This document shows positions 12,301 through 25,300 of a stretch of DNA of 64,000 bases, piece after piece. The translations under genes and the position numbers were made by a program. This DNA comes from Cinnamomum chago (Eukaryota; Streptophyta; Magnoliopsida; Laurales; Lauraceae). Under the pieces are notes generated by a model. The model was given only the letters and a program-made list of their open reading frames with translations, ran no database searches and had not been told where the DNA came from. How positions within the stretch are numbered: position 1 is the first letter of the stretch; the number at the start of each line of letters is the position of its first letter. The DNA lies in assembly GCA_038049695.1 (NCBI GenBank), contig CP142457.1:56044501-56108500 (forward strand). Reading direction: 5' to 3'.

Positions 12301-15300
12301 TTATTTGAATAATGTAGTTAATTAAAGAAATCAGAAATTATAACTCATGTTTCCTCAAGCTACTAAATTTGCCTTGTTGAGTTGCCAGGGGACTAGTCTA
12401 GTTCTACTTTTGGCTTACCAATCTTGATTTGGGACCATACAGATTTCACTTAGTTTGTGGATGCATAGGAGTCATTATAATGATGGAGGAAGTGGGACAG
12501 TTGGTAAGTACACTGAGTAAAGATTACAGGGATTCACTTAGTACACTTGAGTAAAGATTACAGGGATTCACCTAGTTTGCAGGTTCATGGAAGTTGCTAT
12601 AATGATGAAAGAAGTGAATTTGAAAAAGTTGGTAAGTATACTTTAGTAAAGAGAACAGGCAGAGGAATTGTGAAAAAAAATTGTCTGAAAGTAAGTCCGA
12701 ATCTACCGGAGATGAAAACTGAATGTTGTTTTCTTTTATTGTTTGTATATTCAATGATTAGGAAAAAAATAATGGGGACAAATTGGGGTGAAGATGGTAG
12801 GAAAGTAGTACTGCCTGAGTATTTGGTTTCTTAAAACTGCATTATGGAAAACACAACTGCATGTGCAATGACATTTAAGATTTTCAGGAAGAGATAAGGC
12901 GGTTTCCATTAATCACAAAATATGATAGCTTTCTTTATACTCCTAGCTGATTTCGGTATCATCATCTTCATCATTGTTATCAAATGATTACTGCCGTTAT
13001 TTATATCTCCAAATAATGTGGTGTCTGATTCAGGTTTTGGTTGAGCCTGGAACTCCACATGGATCAAGCATAATTTGTCAAATGCGATCTCATATCTTAT
13101 GGATGGCAAAAAGAGTAAGCTGATTGTTCTCTTTCAGAAACATTTCCCCCTAGTTCTCTAATCATCCATTTCTAATCATAGTGATTATATATTTATGGCC
13201 TCAAGAAATGCCGCAAGTCCTATGATGCATTGAGCAAGGGGTCAAGGGAGATGCAAATTTCTGGAGACAATGCAGAGGCTTCTAGAAGTGGTGCATTTGT
13301 AGTTGCTCCAGTAAGTTTATAATTGTGGCTATACATTGATCATATAATTTACTTCTTTACGGTGGCATTCTGATGATGTTTACTTCTTATAGTGTCCTCA
13401 TGATGGAACCTGTCCTTTGGAGAATTCAGGAAAGTATTGTCATTTTGTTCAGCGCTTGGAGAGGACATCTTCTCAACGTGCATACAAGGTGCGGTCATAC
13501 TGTCATTTTGTTGTACCACTTTGAAGGTGTTTATTGGCAATTATAGTTGATGAATTTCTCTATATGGTATGGTTTTCTAAATTAATGCCATAACACAATA
13601 TGTATTGTGCCGCTTATCATTTTTTCTATAATCTTGGTAGTCAGATTGTGGCAATTGTTTTTGCTACATTTTATGATTTGGTCTACTGTCTCTGGAAAAT
13701 GGAATGGAAAATAGTAGATATGGAACATGTTGAATCAAAATCGCAGTTCTCATTTAGGTTGAAGTAGGGCTGTGAACATGATTAATGGCTGGATACAGCT
13801 ACATTGTTATAACTAAATTTATATAGGATGATTAAAAAAAAAAAAAAAAACTCAAGAATGTCAACCATGAGTGTCTTAGTTTCCAAGTCATCTTGAGACA
13901 AGGTTGAGAGTTCGATCTAGTTGATTGAGCTTGTGTTGTTCTGTTAAAAATCTAAAGAAATATAAGACACTAGAAGATGGTTTCTTGAGTTATAAATACA
14001 CGCAAAACGATATATAGTGTAGAACAAAATTGAATTTGAGTATGGATCTTTTCTAGTACAGGTTGGACGCGAGTGGAATTAGCGCAAATAGAAGCACGAG
14101 TGCACGGTGTATTAGCACTTCCCTCTGTGACACATCATAGGAGGAAAAGGCTCAACAAATGCCCGTTACTGGATTCTGTTAGTTTTCAGAAAGGAAAAGG
14201 GGAAAAATATTAATTATCCAAACTGTATGAGTTTTTCTCTCAGAAGCAAACATTCCAATATTGTCGAAGGCACTGTGATAGCCACAAGGTTGACCATGTT
14301 TGCTTTCATCATGTAAAGCAAATTTAATTTGTGAAGAACGAATTGTCATCATTGTATATGATATTTGATTTATCCGAAGTTGGGCCTTTTAGTTTTACTT
14401 ATCCACTCAACTTCATGTAAAGTCAATATGTCTTTGTAACTTCACTATCTAGCAGTTCTTTTCACTTCACTACTTCATTTCAGGCCTTTATTGCTTTGCC
14501 CCTTCTTAGTTCCATGAACTTGTGAATTGTGACACTTAATAGGTTGTTATGTGGATGTTTCTGATCTTATGTACGCACTCCTAGTCCTATCCTTTTCTTG
14601 CAAGTTCATACATCCATCTTAGCATATGCATCTCAGTTGCTGCATTATATCGTATTCATTTCTTTGTTGCCCATCATTCAGCTCCATGCAAGAAAGCGAG
14701 TCTAACTATCTTCTCTTAAAGAATAATAATGATGTTAGAGGGATTATATGCAAAACTTATGGTCAAATAATAAATAAATTTATTAACAGAAAAAACGAAT
14801 GTGTTATCTATATTATTTATTGAAGTGGCGAAGCATGAACAACTATGTTGATATAATACTTATTTGTTTGTTGCGATTGTTAGTGGGGTGTTTCTCTTTT
14901 GTTGTAAGAAATCGATCATTTTATTATATAATTTATACTTGTTTACTTGTAGCGGTCTAAAGGTGAGCCTCTGCGTGGTTTTGAGGATGAGAAATTTTGC
15001 TTTGTTGCTCTAAGAAGAGGGGAAAGACCACGGTAAGTACATCCAACACTGGAAAAGTCTTATTTTAGTAGTCAAGAATTATGAAATACTGCAGAGTAGA
15101 AGAGGTTACACATAAATATATTGATAAAAATGTTATAAATAAATACACTTGTTGTCTGCATACATGCCTGCAAACATATATAACCACATAAAATGCAGAT
15201 AAAATGCTAGAGGTCAGGTGCTGATGTGGACTGTTGGATTGTAAGGAATGTTGTAGTCATGCATTGGACTGGAAAATGTGAATATGACTTAATTGGTCTA

Positions 15301-17080
15301 AACAGAGTGGCCCACCTGAATATCAATTGTTTTGGTTGCATGTTTGTGGACAGGTAGAGCAAATCATTTGATGTCTTCATATGCATGACTCCATCATTCC
15401 TTATATTTTGTACAAGAAACATTTCTTCAAATTATCTACTTCCACGAAGCAATGTAGAGCACTGCCAAGATTCTATATAAGGGCTTTTTTTTTGGGCTAA
15501 ATGGAACACATGCACTCTCTCTCACACTGAGCTACAGACTGGAGACTAAGGGCCCGTTTGTTTGTTGGGATTAAACTTTTAAGGATTCTAATAAATAGCT
15601 TCCTATTAAAGTGGCATTGAAGAAGTAAATGTGAAGATCTAAAAATGGCCATCTAATGACCTCGTGTTTGGTAGAAAATTTGGTAGAAAATGATTACCCA
15701 GCCAATCACCCTTGTAAATCAAATCCTAGGTAAGTGTGGGTTCCTCTGCGCCTTATATCCTTTACTCTTCTTCACCTCTTTGATGTTCTATAGTTCCAAG
15801 ATTTCCTGGGAATTTAATACCAAACTAACAAACGGGCTTTAAGGGAATTTCACTGCTGTGGAATAAGAGTGGCTCTTTTAGCACACTTATTTGTTCTTTG
15901 TATTCATTCTAGTGATTAATAATGATTGTTCATGAAATTGAAGCTCTTGTATTACACAGGGAACAATGGCCACTTGATGGCATGAAATTTGATACTCTCA
16001 AGGAACAACATGCCAAAAGAAACCCTGAAGATCTCGAGATTGATTATGGTATGTACATCGCTTTGTTGAGGTGACCCACTACTATCTGAGTTTCTTATTA
16101 TACTTCTTGAAAAAAAAAAAATCAACTGATTAATAGTTTTTGTTAGCTGTTATACAACTAAAAATAGATGTTGATGGTTCAATTGTCCCAATGCAAATTT
16201 GCAACAATCCGGAAGATGAAAAATTGCCTAAAGTAGAATTCCCTGGATTCATTCTGTTCGTTTGTACAATAAATATAAAACTGTGTTTTGAACTAGTAGA
16301 TGTGCAAGCAGAAACACAAGTGTGCTTTGTGTGGAACTTTCAGTTACATCCGTGCATGCTTATCCCATAAGATGTGGTGGAAAAGCATTCACAGACTGAA
16401 CTGGTCAACTTGTTTCTAAAATGCAACAAGCTGATGTGGAATATCGTAACTGTGTGGCATAAAGTTATGTGGTCCTAACTATTAGCTGATCGTTACTGCT
16501 CTAGATTAAGGGTCCTAGCCAATCCTTAGGACCTTTGCTGTATTATTTTCTTAAGCATTCATTTACAGGCAGCCAGGGATCTGTTAAACTGTAATATTTT
16601 CGGGCATCTAGTGGTCACATTGGAATCCATCAGTTGACTGGATTATCACTATTTGACCTACTGTGAAGACTCGGAATAAGTTTATTTATTTTTAGTAGAA
16701 TCTGGCATATGTTTACTGTGGATTTCGTTTTGACTCTTGTGATAGAGGACCAATTTGAATCTGACGATGAGGATATTCCATATGAAGAGGAGGATCCCGT
16801 TATGTATGCATCTGACATCCCAGAAACAGATGCTGGGGACAATCACGAAGAATTAGAGGATGAAGAGGAAGCAGCCCGTGCTGATCTTGGAAGTGGCTGG
16901 GGTCGGATTATCTTCACGCCTGTACGCAGGGGCAAGCAGGTTTCAATGGACATTTGCCGGTCAACCAAACAAGATGGCTCAGAGGGTGCTTTTGAGCGTG
17001 TAGTCATCACCCAGAGTAAGAACCCTACATTGCATCACCAGGCTCGCAGGTCTCTCTGGGGTGACTTGTGGCCATTCTAA
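7081..17080 (+). CDS. METTL17/Rsm22-like mitochondrial ribosome assembly protein
   Basis: Twelve exons join in frame: 7081-7213, 7291-7556, 7668-7741, 8626-8720, 9918-10015, 10388-10471, 13034-13114, 13206-13310, 13393-13488, 14953-15032, 15960-16048, 16746-17080. All introns are GT-AG; the product is 511 residues. Residues 145-155 (RVLDFGSGPGT) are SAM-binding motif I, followed by ALREVWP. Exon 7 gives LVEPGTPHG. Exon 9 has CPHDGTCP (Cys313, Cys319) then Cys328, with Cys360 downstream. The human homologue METTL17 binds an iron-sulphur cluster through four cysteines in this area; assigning these residues as ligands is inference. The C-terminal exon is strongly acidic (residues about 401-435) and ends in GDLWPF. 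The Rsm22 family acts in assembly of the mitochondrial small ribosomal subunit and lost or weak methyltransferase activity has been discussed for it. The N-terminus is basic, as expected for mitochondrial targeting. Introns hold AT-rich repeats and one MITE. Confidence 0.9.
9274..9311. repeat. (GA)n microsatellite in intron 4 of the METTL17-like gene
   Basis: About 19 GA units, with a T-run just upstream (about 9243-9257) and an A-run at 9411-9430. Confidence 0.9.
12441..12660. repeat. Degenerate tandem repeat in intron 6, about 115-bp period
   Basis: Two units share TTCACTTAGTTTG or TTCACCTAGTTTG, then TATAATGATG, AGTTGGTAAGTA and AGTAAAGA. A short extra copy of AGTAAAGATTACAGGGATTC lies between them. 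It is in the 2.56-kb intron between exons 6 and 7. Confidence 0.65.
15550..15839. mobile_element. Harbinger-like MITE in intron 10, 290 bp
   Basis: The left end GGGCCCGTTTGTTTG matches the inverse of the right end, AAGCCCGTTTGTTAG, and similarity runs on through ATTAAA. TAA flanks both sides (15547-15549, 15840-15842). It sits in the intron between exons 10 and 11 of the METTL17-like gene. Confidence 0.75.
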
Positions 17081-17481
17081 ATGTACATCTACCTGAGTTT
17101 TTGCCAGGCAAACTGTTAAATTTTGTATTTATAAGGTGACTCGTGTTAATTAATGGAAGGAAATGCAGATCCGTAATTCATTTACTCGATTAATATGAGC
17201 AAAGCTGATACGTTTCCATTTACTCACTTTCATGGTTCTAAATGTGTTCGACACCCACCTCCGTTGGCAACCTCCCATAATTTTACGGATAGGAGGGTTT
17301 GCATGTGCCCCTGGGGATTAGTTCTCAACTGTCCAGAATTGAGTGTCCATTGGGCTCAGGGCATGGGGTGGGCTGGGCTGGGCCGGGCCGGGTGGGAGGT
17401 ACCCTGGGTTATAAAAATGAGAAAAAACACCTGCTTTTGAGCTTGCAATCAATGGAATATATATATATATATATGTATGTA

Positions 17482-17534
<53 letters not shown>

Positions 17535-20500
17535 GGAGGCTTAGGGTGTTTCAGAGGTAGATGAAGACTTTAGAATGTAATTTGACGAGGAGTGCTACAT
17601 ACTGAGTACTGATCTTAGGTTGTACATATTGACATGGGATGACATCTATTGATTTTTGTTTGATTCAACTCGTGGGGTCATATGATGAAATGCTGGGAAT
17701 ATGAAATCCTGCTGTTTTAAGTCCATCTTGGAGCTTTGGCATCAAACTACAACTTGTATAGGACGTACACTTCTATACATCCATAAATGACATGAGCTAG
17801 TGATATAGATCTTGCCGTCATTAATCAGACGTGTTTAGGTGTTGCAGATTGATTGATGAACTGGGTTCGTCGGATTAGAAGTGGCAAGCTTTGAGGCAAT
17901 GATAGGTGAGGTGAAAACTGTGAGGGCCAGGTGAAAGAAATCTGCACCTTTTATAAGGTGGGCTCCATTGCTGACAAATGTCCTTGAGGTGAGGCCACTT
18001 GTCAAGAGTGCAGGTCCCGCCACTGTGGGAGGGAAAGTAATCCCTCGGCGACTCGGTCAGATCATCTGGGCTCAATATCTCCCACTCGATCGATCCAGTG
18101 GTGGAGGAAAGATTTGCGTAATCATATGTAATGTCTTCTATTAAAATCATTGATCAAGACAATGTTTTTAAGAAAAGGACCAATTGAAATTACACACTAT
18201 GGATATTTGTGCATCAAGTGATCATCTAATTAACTATTTAAGTGTTCAAGTTCTCCAGATCTGTCTATGCACTCAACCACTTAATGAGTTTAAAAAAGGT
18301 GTAAATTGCAGACGAGGGACTGATTGTCAAGTGTCCTATTAAAGCATCATTCTAAGAATGGGACAGATTCAATGTTTTCCAGCTATGCAATGACTGGTCT
18401 GCTTTCTTTTGGATTGAAATCTATCCCCATGTATTGACTACTATTTTCCATTGGAGGGATTGCATTTGCATGTAAACATAGTCTGAGTTCGACCCGTTTC
18501 TGATACATGAAACCACCCCCTACCAATAGATCTGGTGCAACCGCATATCTAACTTTATATTCCTCTTTAGTAGCTGGCTTTTTTCTTCCTCTGCATAGAT
18601 GCATAGAACAAGAAGTTTATGCCTGGTTAAATTAAAAAGAGAGAGAAGAAAGAAAGCTGGAAAGACACCTTCAGTGGAAATGGAATGTTCCAATATTGCA
18701 AGCTTACTTTCTTGTTGGTTCCTTGGGTTTCGAGATGAAACACCCATCGAGGCAAGAGCCTTTCATTGGAGGCATTTGAAGCAGAAGGTGCCATGTTAGG
18801 CCATAACTTAGAATATCTTCTGCATAAAACGTAGTTGAAGATGTTGGGGTTATTAATTTTCCATGTGCAGCCAGCCATAGTGAGAAAAGAGGGACTATCT
18901 ATAGGAAGTTCAAGCACAACTTGCACCACTTCCAACTTGTCTATCTCTTGCTACTGTAAGAGTATTGGATGATGGACATTATATAAGGGTACATTTCCCT
19001 ATGACATTATCCACGGGAGGGAAAAAAAAGCATATAGTTTGGTGCACATGCATTTGCATAAATGGCAAATTAAAGTGTCACTTTTTCCCCTCTTATTCTT
19101 CTTTTGTAGATTTTTATATACTCAGTTTGGGGGAGGCTACACACTGAAAATCCTCTAGGAAAAAAAGGCTTTTAAAGAAGAAAATCAAAGGGCATTTCCT
19201 ATTTTAAGGGAACTTTCTTTTGATTATACTTTTATTTTAAAAAGCACATAGCTGCAAAAAATATTTTCAAAGGCATGATTTTTGAAATGCTTCTAAATTT
19301 TATCATTCCTAAATTCTTTGTTTAGTGAATTTATGTATTGTTTCAAAGCTTCTAAAATTCTTGATTCGAGTTACACCTTTATATGCCTTGTTTATGCATA
19401 GATTCAGATTTTATGTACACATTCAAGTGTGTGTGTGTATATATATTCTATACCATGCTATCAATTGGGCCCTCCTATGATGGTACCAGTTGAAATTTCA
19501 AATATACCCCATATGTTAAGGCGAATTTGCAGGCCTATCACTTGCTTAGTAATGCAATCATGATGGTAGTATGTCCTAGATTACTAGGGCAGGTAGTAAG
19601 AAATACTCAATTTTCATTTTATGCAGTTAAAAAATCCACCTATTTTTCATCCAGTCCAACTAGTAGGAAAATCAAGGTTGTGGGTATATGATTCTTTTAG
19701 TTGCTGTTGTTACTTGTGAATTTTTCCAATTGAAGAACACCTGTATTTTTAGCTTTATCATTTGTTATTGTTTGATCATTATTCCTCAATTATGGAGTGG
19801 AAACCCAGAAGACAGATGGATGAGTTGGCCTGTCAACCAAATCACATGGGCAAGAACATGTTGGCTAATGCTATAATACACAGTAGTCCGGATCCTATTA
19901 TATAGACAGTAATCAAAGTCAGAAACTGTAGCCCTGGAAACACGGCCATACAGAGCCATCCATGGCCCAAAAAAAGGAGACTTAACAGACCAGAGAGGCA
20001 GGACAACACGTTCAGATGCAGACTGCCATATGCTTTAAACTGGAATCATAGGCAGTGGGTCTTAAAACTCCTGACTAATGAGCCCAGGGATGACCAACTT
20101 TCTAATTTTCTGATCCTCGATACCATGGAAGAAAATATGTCTTGGGGTTGATAGAGGTTAAATTATTTATGGAATTATCTTTCCCAAGAATCTTGCTTTC
20201 TCAAAGGATTGGTATAAAATATTGCAGAGAACAAAATAATGAAACATCAATTATGGAATAAATGTGATCAAAATTAAATCCAAAACCCTTGGCTTTAGTG
20301 TATTATAATTTGCCAGGCTGTTCGATTTATCTAATGATTTATTTTGGACAAAATTACAGGCATTTACCACAATAATTTTTAGACAATCGTAATTATCTGA
20401 GGATAGATCATGTGTTGTTATAAAGCTGGGAGGGACATAACAATGTTCAATACCACAGAAAAGATCCTGTACATAAACTAGTGTAGAGAGAAACCCTGCA

Positions 20501-22317
20501 TTTGACACATTCAAATCAAGAACACAATCCCACTTTACAATCCAAACTGTTCAGATTCATAACCCTTCTTACCCAATGTACTGGTCCTGGGCAAAGCTTC
20601 ACTCTAACAAGAATGTGCGTCTGTCTCGCTGTTTGGCCGATCGTGTTCAGAATGTGTGATTAAAGGATCATTATCTCATTCGGTAGTCTTAATCACATCT
20701 TTTGAAGAAGGCCAATCTAACAACGGGACCATCAATCAAATTGGGTCCACAGCTAATACCTAAGAAGAGTGATTCTAAGTGGTTTAGCAGCCCTATTTTC
20801 ATGTAATGGGTCACGTTAATTCACTCTTCACAATCAGCTCCTAAGTAAGCATCACAAGACCAAAGGGAGGATTGTGGATTAGGTAGCAACCAAAACTTAA
20901 TTTCATCAAGCATGGATAACCATCACATCTAATGCATAGGTCATAGATCATTTTTTATCGTATATCTAAAACCTTAAACCCATATAGTAGAGGTAAAGGG
21001 ATACAACACATTTGAATAGTCCCATTTGTAATCCATCTGAATCTTCATAAACCTAGTGTTATATGCATTTGAGTAACCTGTGTTTCCTGCCAACAGTTTT
21101 GTCCTTTGCAATAACCAATTACTTGGAAACTGAGTTGAATGTTAGCTAAATTTACAGGTAAACCACGAGTAGGCCACACAGGTTCAGAGGATTCCGGTCT
21201 CACTCCTTCAGCTTTACAAGAGACAACATCAATGAAACAGTCTGCCATGTTCATTTTGTATAGCAATAAATTACAATTGCAAATATATAAATATGCGACT
21301 CTTCAACATGCAAGAGACACGATCCCTCAAAGCTCAAATTTCTAGAGATTAACAAAAAAAAATAACAGAAAAAATGTAATAATTTTATATCAGAACGAAA
21401 GTTGGGCAACCCATAAACAATATGACAAATTGCTTAAGTTAATTGGACAGCCCAGAATCAATATGACAAATTGCTTGACAGATACATTGATCGGTGCAAG
21501 GAAAAAAGGGTAGGTCAAGAATTGAATCACCTGAATCTGACAGATCTTTTCAAAGATAGTAGAAGACGCTGATTGTGCAGCAAACGTCCTCACTCAGCCT
21601 GCAACGGGCTATTGAGATAACAACCCACTAAATGCAGTAGCAACTTGATCAATTAGACCATATCAGCAGCATGTGATGAAAATGGACCCTCAACATTCTT
21701 AAGCGGATAAATCCCCACTACCTGCTGCCACTTCCCCACTCCAACCTTCTATTAGAGCTCTGGAGTCTGGAGACCTTACAAGCACCTGCAACTGTACACA
21801 TTACCGAATGTATGGACTCCACATCCTTTTCCAGCAGGCCGATATGAATGCCTTGCGTGAAAAAAATAAAATAAAAGAATTTGTAAAATTAAATGGCTCT
21901 CATCATTAAGCCACCACCTCAATTGCTTGCTACTTTGTCTAAATGCACTACCGAGCCAACAGTTTGTCGCATTTGTTGCAAACTTACTTAGACTTGTAGT
22001 AACTTCCAGTTCTCCTTGAAAGCTATATAAGGGGGCATGCAATGCAGATGCCCATGTCTCAAACTACATGTGCAATCCACAAGGTTACAGAAATGATGTG
22101 GACTGGCTATGGCTGTTTATGCTGCAAAATCCATGACAGCACACCCATGTCCCAAAAAAACCTGAACTTCAGATGTTTTGTGCATAATTGAGCCCAAACG
22201 GAGACAAACCTGCAGCATCTAGTCTCAGCCAAATGGTACTATACAAAAACATTCGGCTATGAACGGACAAAATGCACAATGAACAGGAATATCTATAATC
22301 ATGCCAAAACTGTGAAG
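17081..22317. other. Intergenic, no gene recognised
   Basis: This is the space between the converging 3' ends of the METTL17-like and WD40 genes and includes their 3' UTRs. It holds an AT/GT microsatellite at about 17458-17526. Open frames near 18383-18935 and 21045-21345 have somewhat protein-like composition, but I recognise no family and they do not join into a model. Confidence 0.5.
17458..17526. repeat. (AT)n/(GT)n compound microsatellite
   Basis: Alternating TA units with an internal TATG/TGTG stretch. Short open frames over it are artefacts. Confidence 0.9.
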
Positions 22318-25300
22318 TCAAACGCGAACAGGTAACCCATAGTTGTGAAATGATCTGATTCTTCCATCCAAGCCAGCAGTTACTATCACTAGACCCCATG
22401 CATGGGGGGACGTGATTGTGTTCTGACAAGCTGTCTTCAGCAACTTGTACTGGGATTTACACACAGCAGAAGACACAGTCATTGTGTTTGAAGGAAGCTT
22501 CTCCTCCGGCCAAGTAGCAGATCCCCTGCGTAGAATGTCTGAGAAGAACCCATGGCCCAGCAAGAAATGTTCAGGAGATGGAAATAAGCGCGTGCTGCGG
22601 CATGAGTCTGTGTTACAATGGCTTTCATTGTCTGAACTTCCAAAGGACTGCTGAGAGAGCAGATCAGAGGTAAGAGTTTCAGAAGCAAATGAGGCTGAAC
22701 TCTCGGGTTTCAAGCCAGACCAAGTTATTGCAACCGATACATTTCTGGAAAAGAAACGCTCATAAGACCATATGCTCTTTGGCTGATGAGCTAAGGTTCC
22801 TTCTGAGTTACCGTAGTTCCAGACATAGACATTAGAATCCTCACTTGCAGAGATAATATGCCTCCCATCAGATGAGAATGATGCAAATATCTGACTCCCA
22901 GCATTTTTTAGTCCTGACGATGCAGAAACAAAACCATTAAAAAAATGGAAAAACAAAGATCCAAAATCAGAGATGAAAATGCATAACAACGAACTGGATA
23001 AAGATGTCAGTATGAAAGGAGGATTCATTACCCCTGTATTTTCTGATGACCTCAGGCCCATCAAGGATTCGTACTTGCGAATCAGAGGAAGTGACCATCA
23101 CTTTCATAGGATCACTTGGAGAATACTGGAGCAAATATAACAACAAAAAATTACAAATGTACAGAAGCCAAAGTAGTTTAGAAAAAAGAACTGACAATAA
23201 AATTATAAGCTACACTTGGAAAAAAAGCCAAATTTTGCAAGGTTTCCACCTTTTGGCTTTATATTGCAAAGCCTGAAATTCAGAAGAAACCAAAGCTGAG
23301 CACTGCAATTTGTTTTCCATTTCTTTTTCCCATATTTGGACAGCCACATTAACAGACACAATCGAATATCATGCACAATCATCATCATCGCGTCCCATCA
23401 ATCTCGGCAAATGATGCATTAACGTATATATACAATGATGTCATGCACTGTAATATTTTGCATATGAGCTGATATATATAAATAGGCCAGCCCTCTCCTC
23501 AGCTTGAGCCGATGGGAGAGGGCTGTCCGCTGCCTAGGGTGAGGCCCACTGTTTAGTCCATCCAAATGGACCACACGAGCCGGGGGGGGGGCGAGGGCGG
23601 GGGGGCTGAATTGCACATGTCCACCAAAATTTGGCCCCATCCGATTAAACTGGACCGTTAGATCGAATAACACCCATCTGAATGGACGGTACAATGTTGA
23701 GCTTTTGTGGTCCAGGTAGAGATGATAGAAATCAAGGATCGGGCAGATTTTGTATGTGTGTAGCCTAAATGCGAGGGCCCTCGCCCCTTATTCTCATAGT
23801 ACCGTGAGGGTAACTCTCACAAGAGCATCTCCCATATATATATAGAAAAATACTCCAATCAGGCTTGTTCAAACACGCTCAAAATAGATTACAGATGTCT
23901 CATTACCTGAAAGCCAGTTATTCGTCTGGTAGGGGACTTCTTTTTACCCTGCAGGCAAATTTGATGCTCGAGTTGTAGATGATTACCTGGACAATATATA
24001 CTGAATCTATCAACAATCTGTCATAGTAGTTCTTATATTGTTATCACCAATATCTCTTAATAATAAAGCAACAAAGATGTGAGAGAGCAGAGGAGCCCCC
24101 ATTGTGGCTTGTGGGATCCACCATTATGATGTCCAAGCCTCCCCATTCAAAACATATCGAACCACCCCCACAACCCCGCATGCCATATTGTTCCAAGCTG
24201 AGGAAAATTCTCTGTTCCTCAAAATTATAAATATATACTTAAAAGCTTGAGCACATGGTGCAGTCAAGGCTAAACCAAATGTTAAAAATGTTGGGTCCAA
24301 ATTTTAAAGATCTAAAACATTGAATCTGTGGAGTCATGTTTACATATAGAATGCTTCAGCTCATCTCTGAAGGAAGAGATGTTAAAATTGGATTGAAACA
24401 AAAAAAAAAAAAAACAATCGTGCTACTTGGCCCGACCTGGGACCGGATTCTGGCCCGGTCCCCAGGGAGGACCCTTGGATCCCACGGGCCAGAATCCGGT
24501 CCCCAGGGTTGGGCCAAGAGGACTTTTCCAAAAAAAAAAAAAGTGATTAAATCACTAATTAAAATGATCTATTAGTATTTTTCAATCAGGCCCATCTTTT
24601 GATAATCTGGATTCTCCATCAGATGTAAAATCTCCTTCCCTATAACTGAATAAAATTTCAGTCCAATCAGAATTATATTCACTCTTGGGAATGTGATGAA
24701 CCCAATTTAGCAATGTTTTTTACATGTCCAGTCTAATAGTTAATATTATTTCGATTGACATAAAAATTTTGGATGTGTAAATGTATGAGTTAGGATTAAC
24801 TGACAGTTTGGATCTATGTTATGTTAGTTTGGATCTATGTTATGTTGGCCTCACTTAGTTTTTTTTTATTGACATGTGATAAAACCACATTTTTTTTAGA
24901 TTTGTCCAAACCAATAGCAACTGACACAGTTCACAGACTTACAAGGGAAAACATCGGTTGCCACATATTTTGAATGGTTTGGATCTCCACAAAATGACCA
25001 AACATTTAAGGATTCCATTCCACATTACTTGTCCACTTGGAGTAAACAGCCCTTTGCGATCATTCCCCTACATGTGTGTAGTATATGTAACAACTTACGT
25101 GTCTTACTGAGACCACATGCAGGTCACCACATGGTTTCTTGTAAGTCAATCTAGACATTGGTTATAAATTTAAATTTTTTCTTCCAATCATTGTTCTCAT
25201 AATTTCAAGAACTTGGACAGGCTAGCACAATTTAAATTATTGACAACCAACCTGACTAAGCCAGTTGTGCTAAAATGATTGATATTAAAAAGAAATAGAA

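Noticed and set aside
18383-18935. Overlapping frames of 66-102 codons
   Set aside because: The composition is somewhat protein-like, but there is no recognised motif and no splice-compatible neighbour.
21045-21345. Minus-strand frame with a globular-looking stretch (ending WPTRGLPVNL)
   Set aside because: Considered as an exon of an unknown gene, but no family was recognised and no adjoining exons could be joined.
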